Source: Psychrobacillus sp. OK028
GTDB lineage: Bacteria > Bacillota > Bacilli > Bacillales_A > Planococcaceae
Length of the DNA: 64,000 nucleotides
Reading direction: 5' to 3'
NCBI RefSeq assembly: GCF_900103605.1
Contig: NZ_FNHY01000008.1
Location: 62,001 to 126,000, forward strand
Positions 8,415 through 15,993 of the stretch are shown piece by piece (position 1 is the first letter of the stretch; every line of letters begins with the position of its first letter). The notes beneath the pieces are model-generated. The model made no database searches. It was given only the letters and a program-made list of their open reading frames with translations, and was not told the DNA's origin. Made by a program: the position numbers and the translations under genes.

Positions 8415-8948
8415 CTATTTAAAATACGGAATTTTTTTCAGTACTACACAAACTGGAATGGCTACACAAAGTCCAACAACATTTTGGACAATGTTTCCAG
8501 GAATAGAGGCTGCTGGTACAATCCAACTTTTAAATATGATTGCTTCACCAAGATAATAGATACCTAGCATAAAAGGAATGGAAACAATAGTTGCAATTAT
8601 ATTGAGTGCTAAACTACTTCCATTACGCCCCTTCGACCAAGCAATTTTGCCCACGATATATCCCTGCAAGCCGCGTGCTAAAACCGTAATTGGTGTCCAT
8701 AAAATCCAAGGACCGACTAAGTCGAATAATCCCATTCCAACTGCCCCAGCAATAGCACCTTTTTTAGGACCAAATAAAATAGAAGACATAAAGAGTACGG
8801 CTGTACCAAGGTGAACTAAACCACCATTTGCCGTGATAGGTAATTTAATGTTTAATAAGACCGTAGCAACGAAGACAAGTGCAATTAACATAGATGTAAT
8901 AATTAAATCAAAAGTACGTACTTGGGAATAACTTGTTGTTTTTTGCAT
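8415..8948 (-). CDS. ECF transporter S component
   Basis: Substrate-capture membrane subunit of an energy-coupling-factor vitamin importer, 177 residues with about five to six helices. The stretch GGLVHLGTAVLFMSSILFGP followed by KKGAIAGAVGMGLFDLVGPW and ARGLQGYIVGKIAW is characteristic of the riboflavin/pyridoxine-like S-component family. ATG 8948 is preferred over TTG 8969 because AAGGAAGG lies inside the longer ORF, eight nt before it. No EcfA/EcfT genes are nearby, so it presumably shares a central module encoded elsewhere. No riboswitch was found upstream, so the ligand is undetermined. Confidence 0.78.
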   Translation of the reverse strand: MQKTTSYSQVRTFDLIITSMLIALVFVATVLLNIKLPITANGGLVHLGTAVLFMSSILFGPKKGAIAGAVGMGLFDLVGPWILWTPITVLARGLQGYIVGKIAWSKGRNGSSLALNIIATIVSIPFMLGIYYLGEAIIFKSWIVPAASIPGNIVQNVVGLCVAIPVCVVLKKIPYFK

Positions 8949-9149
8949 TGTTAATACCTTCCTTTTCAAATCATTTGTATGAGTTAATAATTACATTAGC
9001 AAGGAATTGATGTTTTTAAAAGTATCAATTTAATGAAAAGTATAGTGGTCAGTTTAATTGATTTTCATTGTAAGAGGACTTTTAAATTGAATATCGAATT
9101 AGATTAGAGGTAAAGCAATCGAGTCTTATAAGAATTGGGGAAAAAATAT

Positions 9150-9656
9150 ATGACAACGACTTATGTAAAGTGGGGAGAAGCAACAGTCAAATTAACTTGG
9201 AAACCGGGAATGTATCCTACCCAATATGAATTTATTACTAGTGTGCATGGATTTTGTTTTTATAAAGAGCAAATACTTTTGGTAGATTTAAACCACAGAG
9301 GGTGGGATTTTCCAGGTGGTCATATGGAAGGAAATGAGACTTCTGAAGAATGTTTTAAAAGGGAAGCTATGGAAGAGGGATATGTCACAGGTGATTGCCA
9401 ATTAATTGGATCCATCATTGTGGATCATACACAAAATCAATTTTGGGATGTAAAAGGAAAATACCCTAAGATCGGTTACCAAATATTCTATAGAATGGAT
9501 ATAGATAAGTTGTATCCTTTTAATGCAGAGTATGAATCTGATCAAAGAATTTTGCTTTCTATAGACCAAATAGCTGATTATTACCACGAGTGGAATGAAT
9601 TATATCAAGAAATTTTAGTTGAAGCTTCTAATATAAATAGTAAACGGAGGAACTAA
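9150..9656 (+). CDS. NUDIX hydrolase
   Basis: Hydrolase of nucleoside-diphosphate-linked compounds; substrate unknown. The NUDIX box is GGHMEGNETSEECFKREAME followed by EGYV. The metal-binding REAMEE glutamates are present, but the glycine that normally follows EEx is Tyr. The 168-residue length fits a single-domain enzyme. I use ATG 9150; an in-frame TTG at 9135 overlaps the weak GGGG ribosome site. It heads a group of three small same-strand genes (NUDIX, GrpB-like, nucleotidyltransferase) that resembles an accessory cassette. Confidence 0.8.
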   Translation: MTTTYVKWGEATVKLTWKPGMYPTQYEFITSVHGFCFYKEQILLVDLNHRGWDFPGGHMEGNETSEECFKREAMEEGYVTGDCQLIGSIIVDHTQNQFWDVKGKYPKIGYQIFYRMDIDKLYPFNAEYESDQRILLSIDQIADYYHEWNELYQEILVEASNINSKRRN

Positions 9657-9696
9657 AAAGTTTATCTGGGCTCATAAACTGAAAGGAACATAGGTT

Positions 9697-10230
9697 ATGG
9701 AAAAGAAAATAAAAATAGAGAAATACACTTCTGAGTGGGAAAATACATTTCGTTGTTTATCCTCTATTTATCAAAGGAAATTAGGAGACCTAATTCTCTC
9801 TATAGAACATGTAGGTAGCACATCGGTAAAAGGATTGAGCGCTAAACCAATAATCGATATTGATATCGTCATCAAAAATAAACACCTCCTTCCTCCCGTG
9901 ATAAAAGGACTCGAGGAATTAGGTTATTATCATGAAGGAGATTTGGGAATTAAGAACAGGGAAGCCTTTGCCAGAATCAATCAAAATGTCCCAAAAGACA
10001 ATGAAGGTACAATCTGGATGGAACATCATCTATATGTATGTCTTCAAAGTAGTGAGGAACTGAAGCGACATCTAATCTTTAGAGATTATTTACGGGGGAA
10101 TATTGAAGCTGTCCGTGCATATGAAAATTTAAAAAGAGAATTGGCTAGATGTACAAATGACAGAGAATTTTACACGCAGGGAAAAGGAGGTTTTATAGAA
10201 TCAATCTTAAAAAAATTTCCAAAAAGTTAA
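9697..10230 (+). CDS. GrpB/UPF0157 family nucleotidyltransferase-fold protein
   Basis: 177 residues. The core SIEHVGSTSVKGLSAKPIID with IDIVIK is the hallmark of the GrpB (UPF0157) family, a minimal nucleotidyltransferase fold with G-S and D-x-D residues. Members occur alone or fused to dephospho-CoA kinase; the substrate is not established. A GAAAGGAAC site precedes the ATG. It lies 40 nt after the NUDIX gene and 35 nt before a second nucleotidyltransferase gene, so it is likely co-transcribed with them. Confidence 0.82.
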   Translation: MEKKIKIEKYTSEWENTFRCLSSIYQRKLGDLILSIEHVGSTSVKGLSAKPIIDIDIVIKNKHLLPPVIKGLEELGYYHEGDLGIKNREAFARINQNVPKDNEGTIWMEHHLYVCLQSSEELKRHLIFRDYLRGNIEAVRAYENLKRELARCTNDREFYTQGKGGFIESILKKFPKS

Positions 10231-10265
10231 CAACTCGGGAAAAGTTGAAATAAGGGGGGATTAAT

Positions 10266-11072
10266 GTGAACTACAGGTGGGAATCTTGTCCTCAGGAAAT
10301 AAGAGTATTTGTATCAAATTTACTAACTAAGACACATAAAATTATAGACGACCGGTTGATTGGTTGTTATTTACATGGTTCACTAGCAATGGGAGGATTT
10401 AATCCAGAAAGTAGTGATATTGATTTAGTAATTGTAACTGAAAATCCGCTAACTACTGATGCCATGAGAAGGTTAGCTGTTCTTTGTTTAGAGAATTCAA
10501 ATTATCCTTATCCGATTGAGGTTAGCTTTTTAAATGTTTCCCAATTGGATAACTGGAACTTTCCCACACCTTATGATTTCCATTACAGTGAGTATTGGCG
10601 AAAAAGATATGAAGATGAGATAAAAGAAGGAACAGAGCTCTATTTGAATAATGATGAAAAAAAGGATGGAGATTTGGCTGCTCACATTATGGTGCTAAAT
10701 CATCGTGGTGTTTGTATAGCAGGAAAGCCAATAACATGTGTTTTCCCCGCAGTCCCTCAGTCAGATTTTCTTACCTCCATTTTAGCGGATTATGAAGACT
10801 GTTTAAATAATATTGAACATGACCCTATTTATTGTATTCTTAATTTGATTAGAGTTTATTGTTACTTAAAAGAAGAGAATATTTCCTCCAAGCAAGAGGC
10901 AGCGAAGTGGGGGTTATCGCATCTTCCACCAGAGTTTCATTCACTCATTCAGCAGGTGGCAGAAGCGTACGCCTATAAGAACTCGAATGCTACCTTTGAC
11001 AAAAATGATTTACTAAAATTTAGAGATTATTTAAGCTTAACTATTAAAAGCCTATTATTCAGGTTAAACTAA
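10266..11072 (+). CDS. aminoglycoside-adenylyltransferase-like nucleotidyltransferase
   Basis: 268 residues with the ANT(3'')/ANT(9)-type architecture: an N-terminal nucleotidyltransferase motif LHGSLAMGGFNPESSDIDLVI (Gly-Ser plus Asp-x-Asp) and a C-terminal helical domain. The family transfers AMP to aminoglycosides such as spectinomycin or streptomycin; many chromosomal relatives have no proven drug substrate, so resistance is only a possibility. The GTG at 10266 is the start: the overlapping ATG at 10264 would meet TGA at once, and AAGGGGGG sits upstream. It is the last gene of a three-gene cluster. Confidence 0.75.
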   Translation: MNYRWESCPQEIRVFVSNLLTKTHKIIDDRLIGCYLHGSLAMGGFNPESSDIDLVIVTENPLTTDAMRRLAVLCLENSNYPYPIEVSFLNVSQLDNWNFPTPYDFHYSEYWRKRYEDEIKEGTELYLNNDEKKDGDLAAHIMVLNHRGVCIAGKPITCVFPAVPQSDFLTSILADYEDCLNNIEHDPIYCILNLIRVYCYLKEENISSKQEAAKWGLSHLPPEFHSLIQQVAEAYAYKNSNATFDKNDLLKFRDYLSLTIKSLLFRLN

Positions 11073-11124
11073 CAGAGTCAAAAAGTGGTTAACCAATTTT
11101 CGAAGCCACATGATGCTGTTCGGC

Positions 11125-11159
11125 CAGTCTAAGTTCGCGACATAATGTCGCGACGACTG
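11125..11159. repeat. palindrome-centred hairpin
   Basis: TCGCGACATAATGTCGCGA at 11135-11153 is a perfect 9-bp-arm palindrome with one central base. It is flanked by CAGTC and GACTG, which extend the stem. No T tract follows. It lies between convergent genes and is more GC-rich than its surroundings. Confidence 0.6.
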
Positions 11160-11197
11160 ACTTCCAAAATAAAGGTACGAGCGTTTTTCTTAAAGTC

Positions 11198-12388
11198 TTA
11201 TAAATACAGTCCTGCTAAAAATATTCCTAGTACCTCTTCATAAATTTCATCAAATTGGGAAAGTGGTAGCGGATTTGTTCCTGTACCGAGTTCAACAGTG
11301 AAGCCTGGTCTGCGCCAGTCCTGGATAAACCAGTCTTTATAGCCAGCGTAGCTATCGATGGTTTGTACAGGCTCGTATCCACTGACTCTACTAAACTCTA
11401 ATACCATTGCTTCGGACTCTGGTGGCTCAAGGTTTTCAAATCCCCAATAGATAACTTCTCCTTGTGTGTGAAATGCTAGCACTCTAGCAAAATCACGATT
11501 CCTTGTCAAATCTGCCATTGCAATTGCTTCGGGCTCAGATAAGGGGCTTTCTCCTCCATAGTCTCTCGGTCCTGGACTTTTTGGATTCCGTGCTTGTTCT
11601 AATTCCCACCTCGCAGGAAATTGATCATTCAAATCTACACCTCGGATATTTGCTTTCCATCCTGAAAAATCTGTGCTGCCATTGTTCCAGGCAATCACTC
11701 TACTTCGCCAAGGGCTTTCGTCGGGCAGCCCATTTTGTACAAGATCCACTCCATCAGGATTAACCATTGGAACTATGGACAATGAGGTTTGTAAATATAA
11801 AGGAAATGTATCAAGCCCTCGAATAGGCTTTTGGTTAGTTAAGGATAATGCATAATCATTTAAAAACGTTAATAGGACTGGTGTCGTAATCCATTCATTC
11901 GCATGAAAGGAAGCGTTATAGTGAACCCTTTCCTCTCCGCTACCTATTAAAATTTCAGGTATTTGCCGATTTTCAACTGAATTTCCAATAGAAGATACCT
12001 GTAAGAAGGGATAAACAGTTTGTAATTGCCCCAAATCACTCATCATCGTGCTGAAATCGTAATTTTGTTTTCCATTCACAATTCTCCAAGTCACTCTTAA
12101 AGGAACGTTAATTGTCTGTCCGATTTGTAAGCGCATTGGATTAAGTGAAGGATTAGCAAGAAGAAGTGCATCAAGCGGCAGGTTTCTACTAGTACCAATA
12201 GACCATAAGGAGTCTCCCGGTCTAATTTGATACGGAGTAGTAATATATCCCGGAATTTGAATGCGCACACCTACCGATAGTATTTGAGGATTAATATTCC
12301 GATTAGAATCCATTAATAATTGAAAAGGAATCTTAAATAATTGACTATAATACCAAAGTGAGTCCCCGGACCTAACGTATACATCCAT
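11198..12388 (-). CDS. LysM-containing M14 peptidase (gamma-D-glutamyl-diaminopimelate peptidase type)
   Basis: Cell-wall peptide hydrolase of 396 residues. Two LysM repeats (about residues 2-47 and 50-97, each with GDSLW) bind peptidoglycan. A zinc carboxypeptidase domain follows: HANE gives the HxxE ligands, AFHTQGE a third histidine, and VELGTG the catalytic glutamate. The arrangement matches endopeptidase I of spore formers, which cuts the D-Glu-meso-DAP bond. It has no signal peptide, as in that family, where the enzyme acts in the sporulating cell (family knowledge). ATG 12388 is set by AAAGGAGG. It is monocistronic. Confidence 0.85.
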   Translation of the reverse strand: MDVYVRSGDSLWYYSQLFKIPFQLLMDSNRNINPQILSVGVRIQIPGYITTPYQIRPGDSLWSIGTSRNLPLDALLLANPSLNPMRLQIGQTINVPLRVTWRIVNGKQNYDFSTMMSDLGQLQTVYPFLQVSSIGNSVENRQIPEILIGSGEERVHYNASFHANEWITTPVLLTFLNDYALSLTNQKPIRGLDTFPLYLQTSLSIVPMVNPDGVDLVQNGLPDESPWRSRVIAWNNGSTDFSGWKANIRGVDLNDQFPARWELEQARNPKSPGPRDYGGESPLSEPEAIAMADLTRNRDFARVLAFHTQGEVIYWGFENLEPPESEAMVLEFSRVSGYEPVQTIDSYAGYKDWFIQDWRRPGFTVELGTGTNPLPLSQFDEIYEEVLGIFLAGLYL

Positions 12389-12511
12389 GTCGTTCCTCCT
12401 TTCATAGAAAAGATCAATCATAGAAGTATATGAAAATAATCCTGAATTAGTGAGGCTCGTAATTTGGGGTTAAATAAAAGAAGCTGAGACAGAAGTGGTC
12501 TCAATGAATGC

Positions 12512-12545
12512 AAAAAGTGAAATCATGTGTGCGATTTCACTTTTT
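12512..12545. terminator. bidirectional hairpin terminator inside a repeat-rich spacer
   Basis: AAAAAGTGAAATC and GATTTCACTTTTT are perfect 13-bp arms around an 8-nt loop. The 429-nt gap from 12389 to 12817 holds this hairpin, a GC-rich repeat and a second hairpin, and no gene. Confidence 0.75.
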
Positions 12546-12609
12546 GTATTTTACTTGGGTATGAGCTTATGATCTTGCCGCCATTTACTTGATATAGAAG
12601 AAATATTAG

Positions 12610-12711
12610 TTGTTCTTCGTTACGGCGGCGACTCCTAGGGGACAAGCGCGTGGGAGAGACTACAGGCTCGACCCGTCCCCCCAGGAAAGCGTCCGCCGTA
12701 ACGGAGAACAA
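12610..12711. repeat. GC-rich intergenic repeat, copy A
   Basis: About 100 bp with near-perfect terminal inverted repeats: TTGTTCTTCGTTACGGCGG against CCGCCGTAACGGAGAACAA, one mismatch. The body contains GGCGACTCC, GAGAGACTACAGGCTCG and GGAAAGCGTCCG. The same body recurs at 51664-51758, and shorter relatives at 34689-34747 and 58362-58552. The ORF crossing it is not a gene. Confidence 0.8.
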
Positions 12712-12734
12712 CGGCTACGAAGTAGACATAAAAT

Positions 12735-12778
12735 AAAGCAGTTCCAATTTTACTCCATCGTAAAATTGGAACTGCTTT
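12735..12778. terminator. long perfect hairpin, terminator of pgeF
   Basis: AAAGCAGTTCCAATTTTAC and its exact complement form 19-bp arms around a 6-nt loop. It is followed in minus orientation by a T-rich stretch and lies just past the pgeF stop. Confidence 0.75.
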
Positions 12779-12817
12779 AATTTTGAGGTGGGTTTTGTCC
12801 CAGCCTCCTTTAGACGA

Positions 12818-13579
12818 TTATTCTTTTCTCATAATAAAGCTCAAATGCCTTCCTGCTTGTTTATCCTCTCGATAAGAAAATCCATCTGGGCTCAAAAATG
12901 TACAGGTAGGGTCAATCGTAATTTGGTCCGAAGGGATTCCTGCAAGCTCGCATTGCTTTTTCACAGTCAGTTGGTTGTCAATATGATATTTGTTCGTAGA
13001 TTCCTTATAATATATAAAGTCATTGGCATAGCCTAAGTTTTTAAATTTTACATAGACATCCTCATCGACCTCGAATTTCTCTTGGCTTAGCGCAGCTCCT
13101 ATTTGAACGTGGAAGTCACCTGGATTACAATTTTCCACCTCTATTAGATGGTTGAACAGCTTCGGGGTAATTTCTTTTATCGTCCCTTGCCAGCCAGAGT
13201 GAACGACACCAATAAGACCATTCACATTGTTGTAAAGGAAAACTGGAACACAATCTGCGGTAAAGCTAGATAGTATAATATTTGGTTCAAAAGTATACAA
13301 GGCATCTGTATCAGGTATTACGGTATCCTTCGTTTTGGCACCACGTCCCTTATCTTCAAGTATTACTCGATGAAAATGATCACTATGAGTTTGATTGGCA
13401 CAAACAAAATTATCGATCTCACTAGATAGAGAAGTTGCTAATTTTTTTCGGTTTTCTAAAACGTACTCTGTATTTAGACACACATGAAGGGCCATATTTC
13501 CCTGTTCTAATTCTTCTCTGTCCTTCATTGTCATTCCTGCTATTATCTTTTCATTGTTTACATACATTTTTATATTCAT
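12818..13579 (-). CDS. pgeF: peptidoglycan editing factor / purine nucleoside phosphorylase-like laccase-domain protein
   Basis: 253-residue multicopper-oxidase-fold (DUF152/YfiH) protein. Family members have purine nucleoside phosphorylase/adenosine deaminase activity and, in E. coli, affect peptidoglycan precursor editing. Seen: the zinc-site residues in NQTHSDHFH, FTADCVPVFL and VVHSGWQGTIK, and the C-terminal FLSPDGFSYREDKQAGRHLS. ATG 13579 is chosen over GTG 13597 because AGGTGAT lies just before it. In related genomes ylmD sits beside the cell-division gene cluster; here it stands alone, divergent from a sensor kinase. Confidence 0.87.
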   Translation of the reverse strand: MNIKMYVNNEKIIAGMTMKDREELEQGNMALHVCLNTEYVLENRKKLATSLSSEIDNFVCANQTHSDHFHRVILEDKGRGAKTKDTVIPDTDALYTFEPNIILSSFTADCVPVFLYNNVNGLIGVVHSGWQGTIKEITPKLFNHLIEVENCNPGDFHVQIGAALSQEKFEVDEDVYVKFKNLGYANDFIYYKESTNKYHIDNQLTVKKQCELAGIPSDQITIDPTCTFLSPDGFSYREDKQAGRHLSFIMRKE

Positions 13580-13661
13580 ATCATCACCTAAATTCACTAT
13601 ATATGAGTGTGATTTAAATGTATAGAAAATACAATGTGACCAATATGGTCTACGTCTATAG

Positions 13662-13690
13662 TTGAGCTGATAATGTTATACTCATACTAT
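13662..13690 (+). promoter_or_regulatory. putative promoter of the sensor kinase operon
   Basis: TTGAGC and TACTAT are separated by 17 nt, 28 nt before the kinase ATG. Confidence 0.45.
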
Positions 13691-13717
13691 TAAATACATC
13701 CACTATAGGAGAGTTTT

Positions 13718-14977
13718 ATGGTTTTTAAAAGACATCAGTTAGTCACCAATAAATGGAGTGTACTGATTTTAACAATATTAATCACTGTAATTGCTAGCGA
13801 GTTTAAAGTAATTCCCTTTAATGGCGAGGATTTCCGTTTTGGATTAGGAAGTGCTGCTTTTTTCTTTCTTCTGTTAATATTTCAGCCGACATCTTATATC
13901 TTAACTGGTTTTTTAACTGGAGTTGTTGTTGTAATTGTACGTATTGTGGAAGATATGATAATTACAGGAGATGCTTTTTGGTTAATACTAGGAAATCATT
14001 TACCCGCTTTTTTATTTTATTTACTATTTGGAGCTGGTTTAAGTGTTATACGTTTAGAACGATTCAAAAAGACCCCTCTACATCTGGGAGCGATTGCCGC
14101 GGCATTGGAGTTTACAGCGAATAGTGTGGAGCATATTGTTCGTTATTTGTTATTGGGCAATTTACATTTTGAGTTTCAAGAATGGATGTTATTAGCATTA
14201 GTAGCCATTTTTCGAAGTTACTTTGTAGTAGGTTTATATAGTTCTATTGTCATGATGGAACAAAATAAACGTGTGCAAGAAATGTTAGAGGTTGGCTCGA
14301 ATTTATACGCGGAAACACTTTATCTACAAAAATCGATGAATCATATTGAGCAAATTACTGCCTCTAGCCATGATTTATATCGTAAATTAAAAAGTCAGGA
14401 GCATCTTGCTTTAAGTACCCAAGCTTTGAAGATTGCCCAGGAAATTCATGAGGTTAAGAAGGATTCACAACGTATTTTAGCAGGACTGCAGAAAATCACA
14501 AAAGTTAAAAGAGAAAAGTACTATTTTCTTTCAGAGGTTGTAAAGCTTGTTACTCAAGCGAACGAAAAATACAGCGAATTACTAAAGAAAGAAATTGTTA
14601 TTCAATGTACTTTTTCGATCGATTTTGAGACAGAGCAACAAATTCCGTTGTTGGCACTATTGAATAATATATGTGCAAATGCAGTAGAAGCTATTTCATC
14701 TACTGGTGAGATTAATATAGACGTTTATGAAGAGTCAGACAAAACATGGTTTATTATCAAAGATACTGGAAAAGGTATATCTATGGATGATCAGGAAATT
14801 GTCTTTGAACCAGGCTACACGACAAAGTTTAATGAATCCGGAGTAGCTGCCACAGGGATTGGGCTTTCACATGCAAAAGAAATTATTACTACATTGGGAG
14901 GCAAAGTACAAATTGAATCATCTGAAAAAGGTGCTGTTTTTAAAATAAATATTCCAACGAAAAACATAAGAAGGTGA
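13718..14977 (+). CDS. membrane sensor histidine kinase, GlnK-like
   Basis: 419 residues. An N-terminal membrane domain (about residues 14-178, five to six helices) is followed by a coiled segment and the kinase core. Seen: H-box QEIHEVKKD with His243, N-box NNICANAVEAI, G1 IKDTGKGIS, and G2 TGIGLSHAKEI. The short DHp and the pairing with a YcbB-domain response regulator match the GlnK/GlnL (YcbA/YcbB) type of Bacillus, which responds to glutamine. The symporter two genes downstream suggests it senses glutamate or a dicarboxylate (inference). It ends 9 nt before the regulator gene. Confidence 0.82.
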   Translation: MVFKRHQLVTNKWSVLILTILITVIASEFKVIPFNGEDFRFGLGSAAFFFLLLIFQPTSYILTGFLTGVVVVIVRIVEDMIITGDAFWLILGNHLPAFLFYLLFGAGLSVIRLERFKKTPLHLGAIAAALEFTANSVEHIVRYLLLGNLHFEFQEWMLLALVAIFRSYFVVGLYSSIVMMEQNKRVQEMLEVGSNLYAETLYLQKSMNHIEQITASSHDLYRKLKSQEHLALSTQALKIAQEIHEVKKDSQRILAGLQKITKVKREKYYFLSEVVKLVTQANEKYSELLKKEIVIQCTFSIDFETEQQIPLLALLNNICANAVEAISSTGEINIDVYEESDKTWFIIKDTGKGISMDDQEIVFEPGYTTKFNESGVAATGIGLSHAKEIITTLGGKVQIESSEKGAVFKINIPTKNIRR

Positions 14978-14986
14978 GGAGAAATA

Positions 14987-15871
14987 GTGCGTTATTATAT
15001 TGTAGATGATGATTCAGCAAGTCGAATGATGCTAAAAAAAATTATAGTGGACGGCGAGTTAGGGTTAGTTATTGGGGAAGCAGAAAACGGTGAGAAAAGT
15101 ATAGCTCCTATACTTAGTACGTTACCAGATATAGTCCTGATTGACTTTCTAATGCCAGATTTAGATGGAATAGAAACAATTGAAAAATTAAAAAGTCAAG
15201 GATTCGAAGGTCAGTTTATAATGATTTCTCAAATTGTAAATAAAGAAATGGTAGGAGAAGCCTATAAAAAAGGTATTGAGTTTTTTATACATAAACCAAT
15301 TAATAAGGTAGAGGTTCAAACTATATTACAGAAAACAGCAGAACAATACCGATTAAGGGATTCACTTTTAACGATAAAAGAATCTTTGGCAAGCTTTACT
15401 ACTGCAAAGCCAGCTCTTAAAAAGCAAAACGTGGGTGAAATAGTTAGAACTAAGCTAAGTGACATGGGGATAATGAGTGAAGTAGGCAGCAATGATCTAA
15501 AAGAGATAATAGAAATGCTCGTCTACAAAAACAATGAGCCGAACACTTTTCCGCCTTTAATAGATATATACGAATCTCTAGCGAAGAGACAAAATGCAGA
15601 AGATATAAAAAAAGAAATGAAAGCAATTGAGCAAAGACTTCGAAGAACTATATTAGCTGCAATCCAACATATTGCTACAATTGGTTCTATCGACTATACA
15701 AGTAGAGAGTTTGAGCATTATGCACCGCGATATTTTGAATATCAAGAAATTCGAAAATTGATGATTGAGGTAGGAGAGAATCGATTAAATTCTTCTAAGA
15801 TAAAGGTCAATATTAAGAAGTTTATACAGGTTTTATATTTAGAAGTGCTAGAAAGCTATAAGAATATTTAA
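14987..15871 (+). CDS. response regulator with YcbB DNA-binding domain, GlnL-like
   Basis: 294 residues. The receiver domain at 1-125 has the acidic pocket DDD at 7-9, phospho-acceptor Asp53 in LIDFLMPD, Ser81 and Lys103 in HKP. The C-terminal half (about 150-290) matches the YcbB domain (LAKRQ..., RRTILAAIQHIATIGSIDYT), known from GlnL. The GTG start follows GAGGAGAAATA, which overlaps the end of the kinase gene, so kinase and regulator are translationally linked. The likely target is the symporter gene immediately downstream. Confidence 0.83.
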   Translation: MRYYIVDDDSASRMMLKKIIVDGELGLVIGEAENGEKSIAPILSTLPDIVLIDFLMPDLDGIETIEKLKSQGFEGQFIMISQIVNKEMVGEAYKKGIEFFIHKPINKVEVQTILQKTAEQYRLRDSLLTIKESLASFTTAKPALKKQNVGEIVRTKLSDMGIMSEVGSNDLKEIIEMLVYKNNEPNTFPPLIDIYESLAKRQNAEDIKKEMKAIEQRLRRTILAAIQHIATIGSIDYTSREFEHYAPRYFEYQEIRKLMIEVGENRLNSSKIKVNIKKFIQVLYLEVLESYKNI

Positions 15872-15898
15872 AAAAACCTAACTTTAATAAAAGGTTTG

Positions 15899-15916
15899 TA
15901 GGATTTAGTAGGATTT
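15899..15916 (+). promoter_or_regulatory. tandem direct repeat, candidate response-regulator site
   Basis: TAGGATTT occurs at 15899-15906 and again at 15909-15916, one helical turn apart, between the regulator gene and the symporter gene. Confidence 0.4.
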
Positions 15917-15958
15917 CGTAAGTTATCTTTAATATAGTTTTTAAGTTAATTCACATGC

Positions 15959-15972
15959 GGAAAGCGCTTACA
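15959..15972. promoter_or_regulatory. cre site (CcpA operator) before the symporter gene
   Basis: GGAAAGCGCTTACA fits the consensus TGWAARCGYTWNCW at 13 of 14 positions. It lies 22 nt before the ATG, downstream of any plausible promoter, a position typical of carbon-catabolite road-block repression. Confidence 0.7.
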
Positions 15973-15993
15973 AACTAGGAGGGATAGCTTAAT

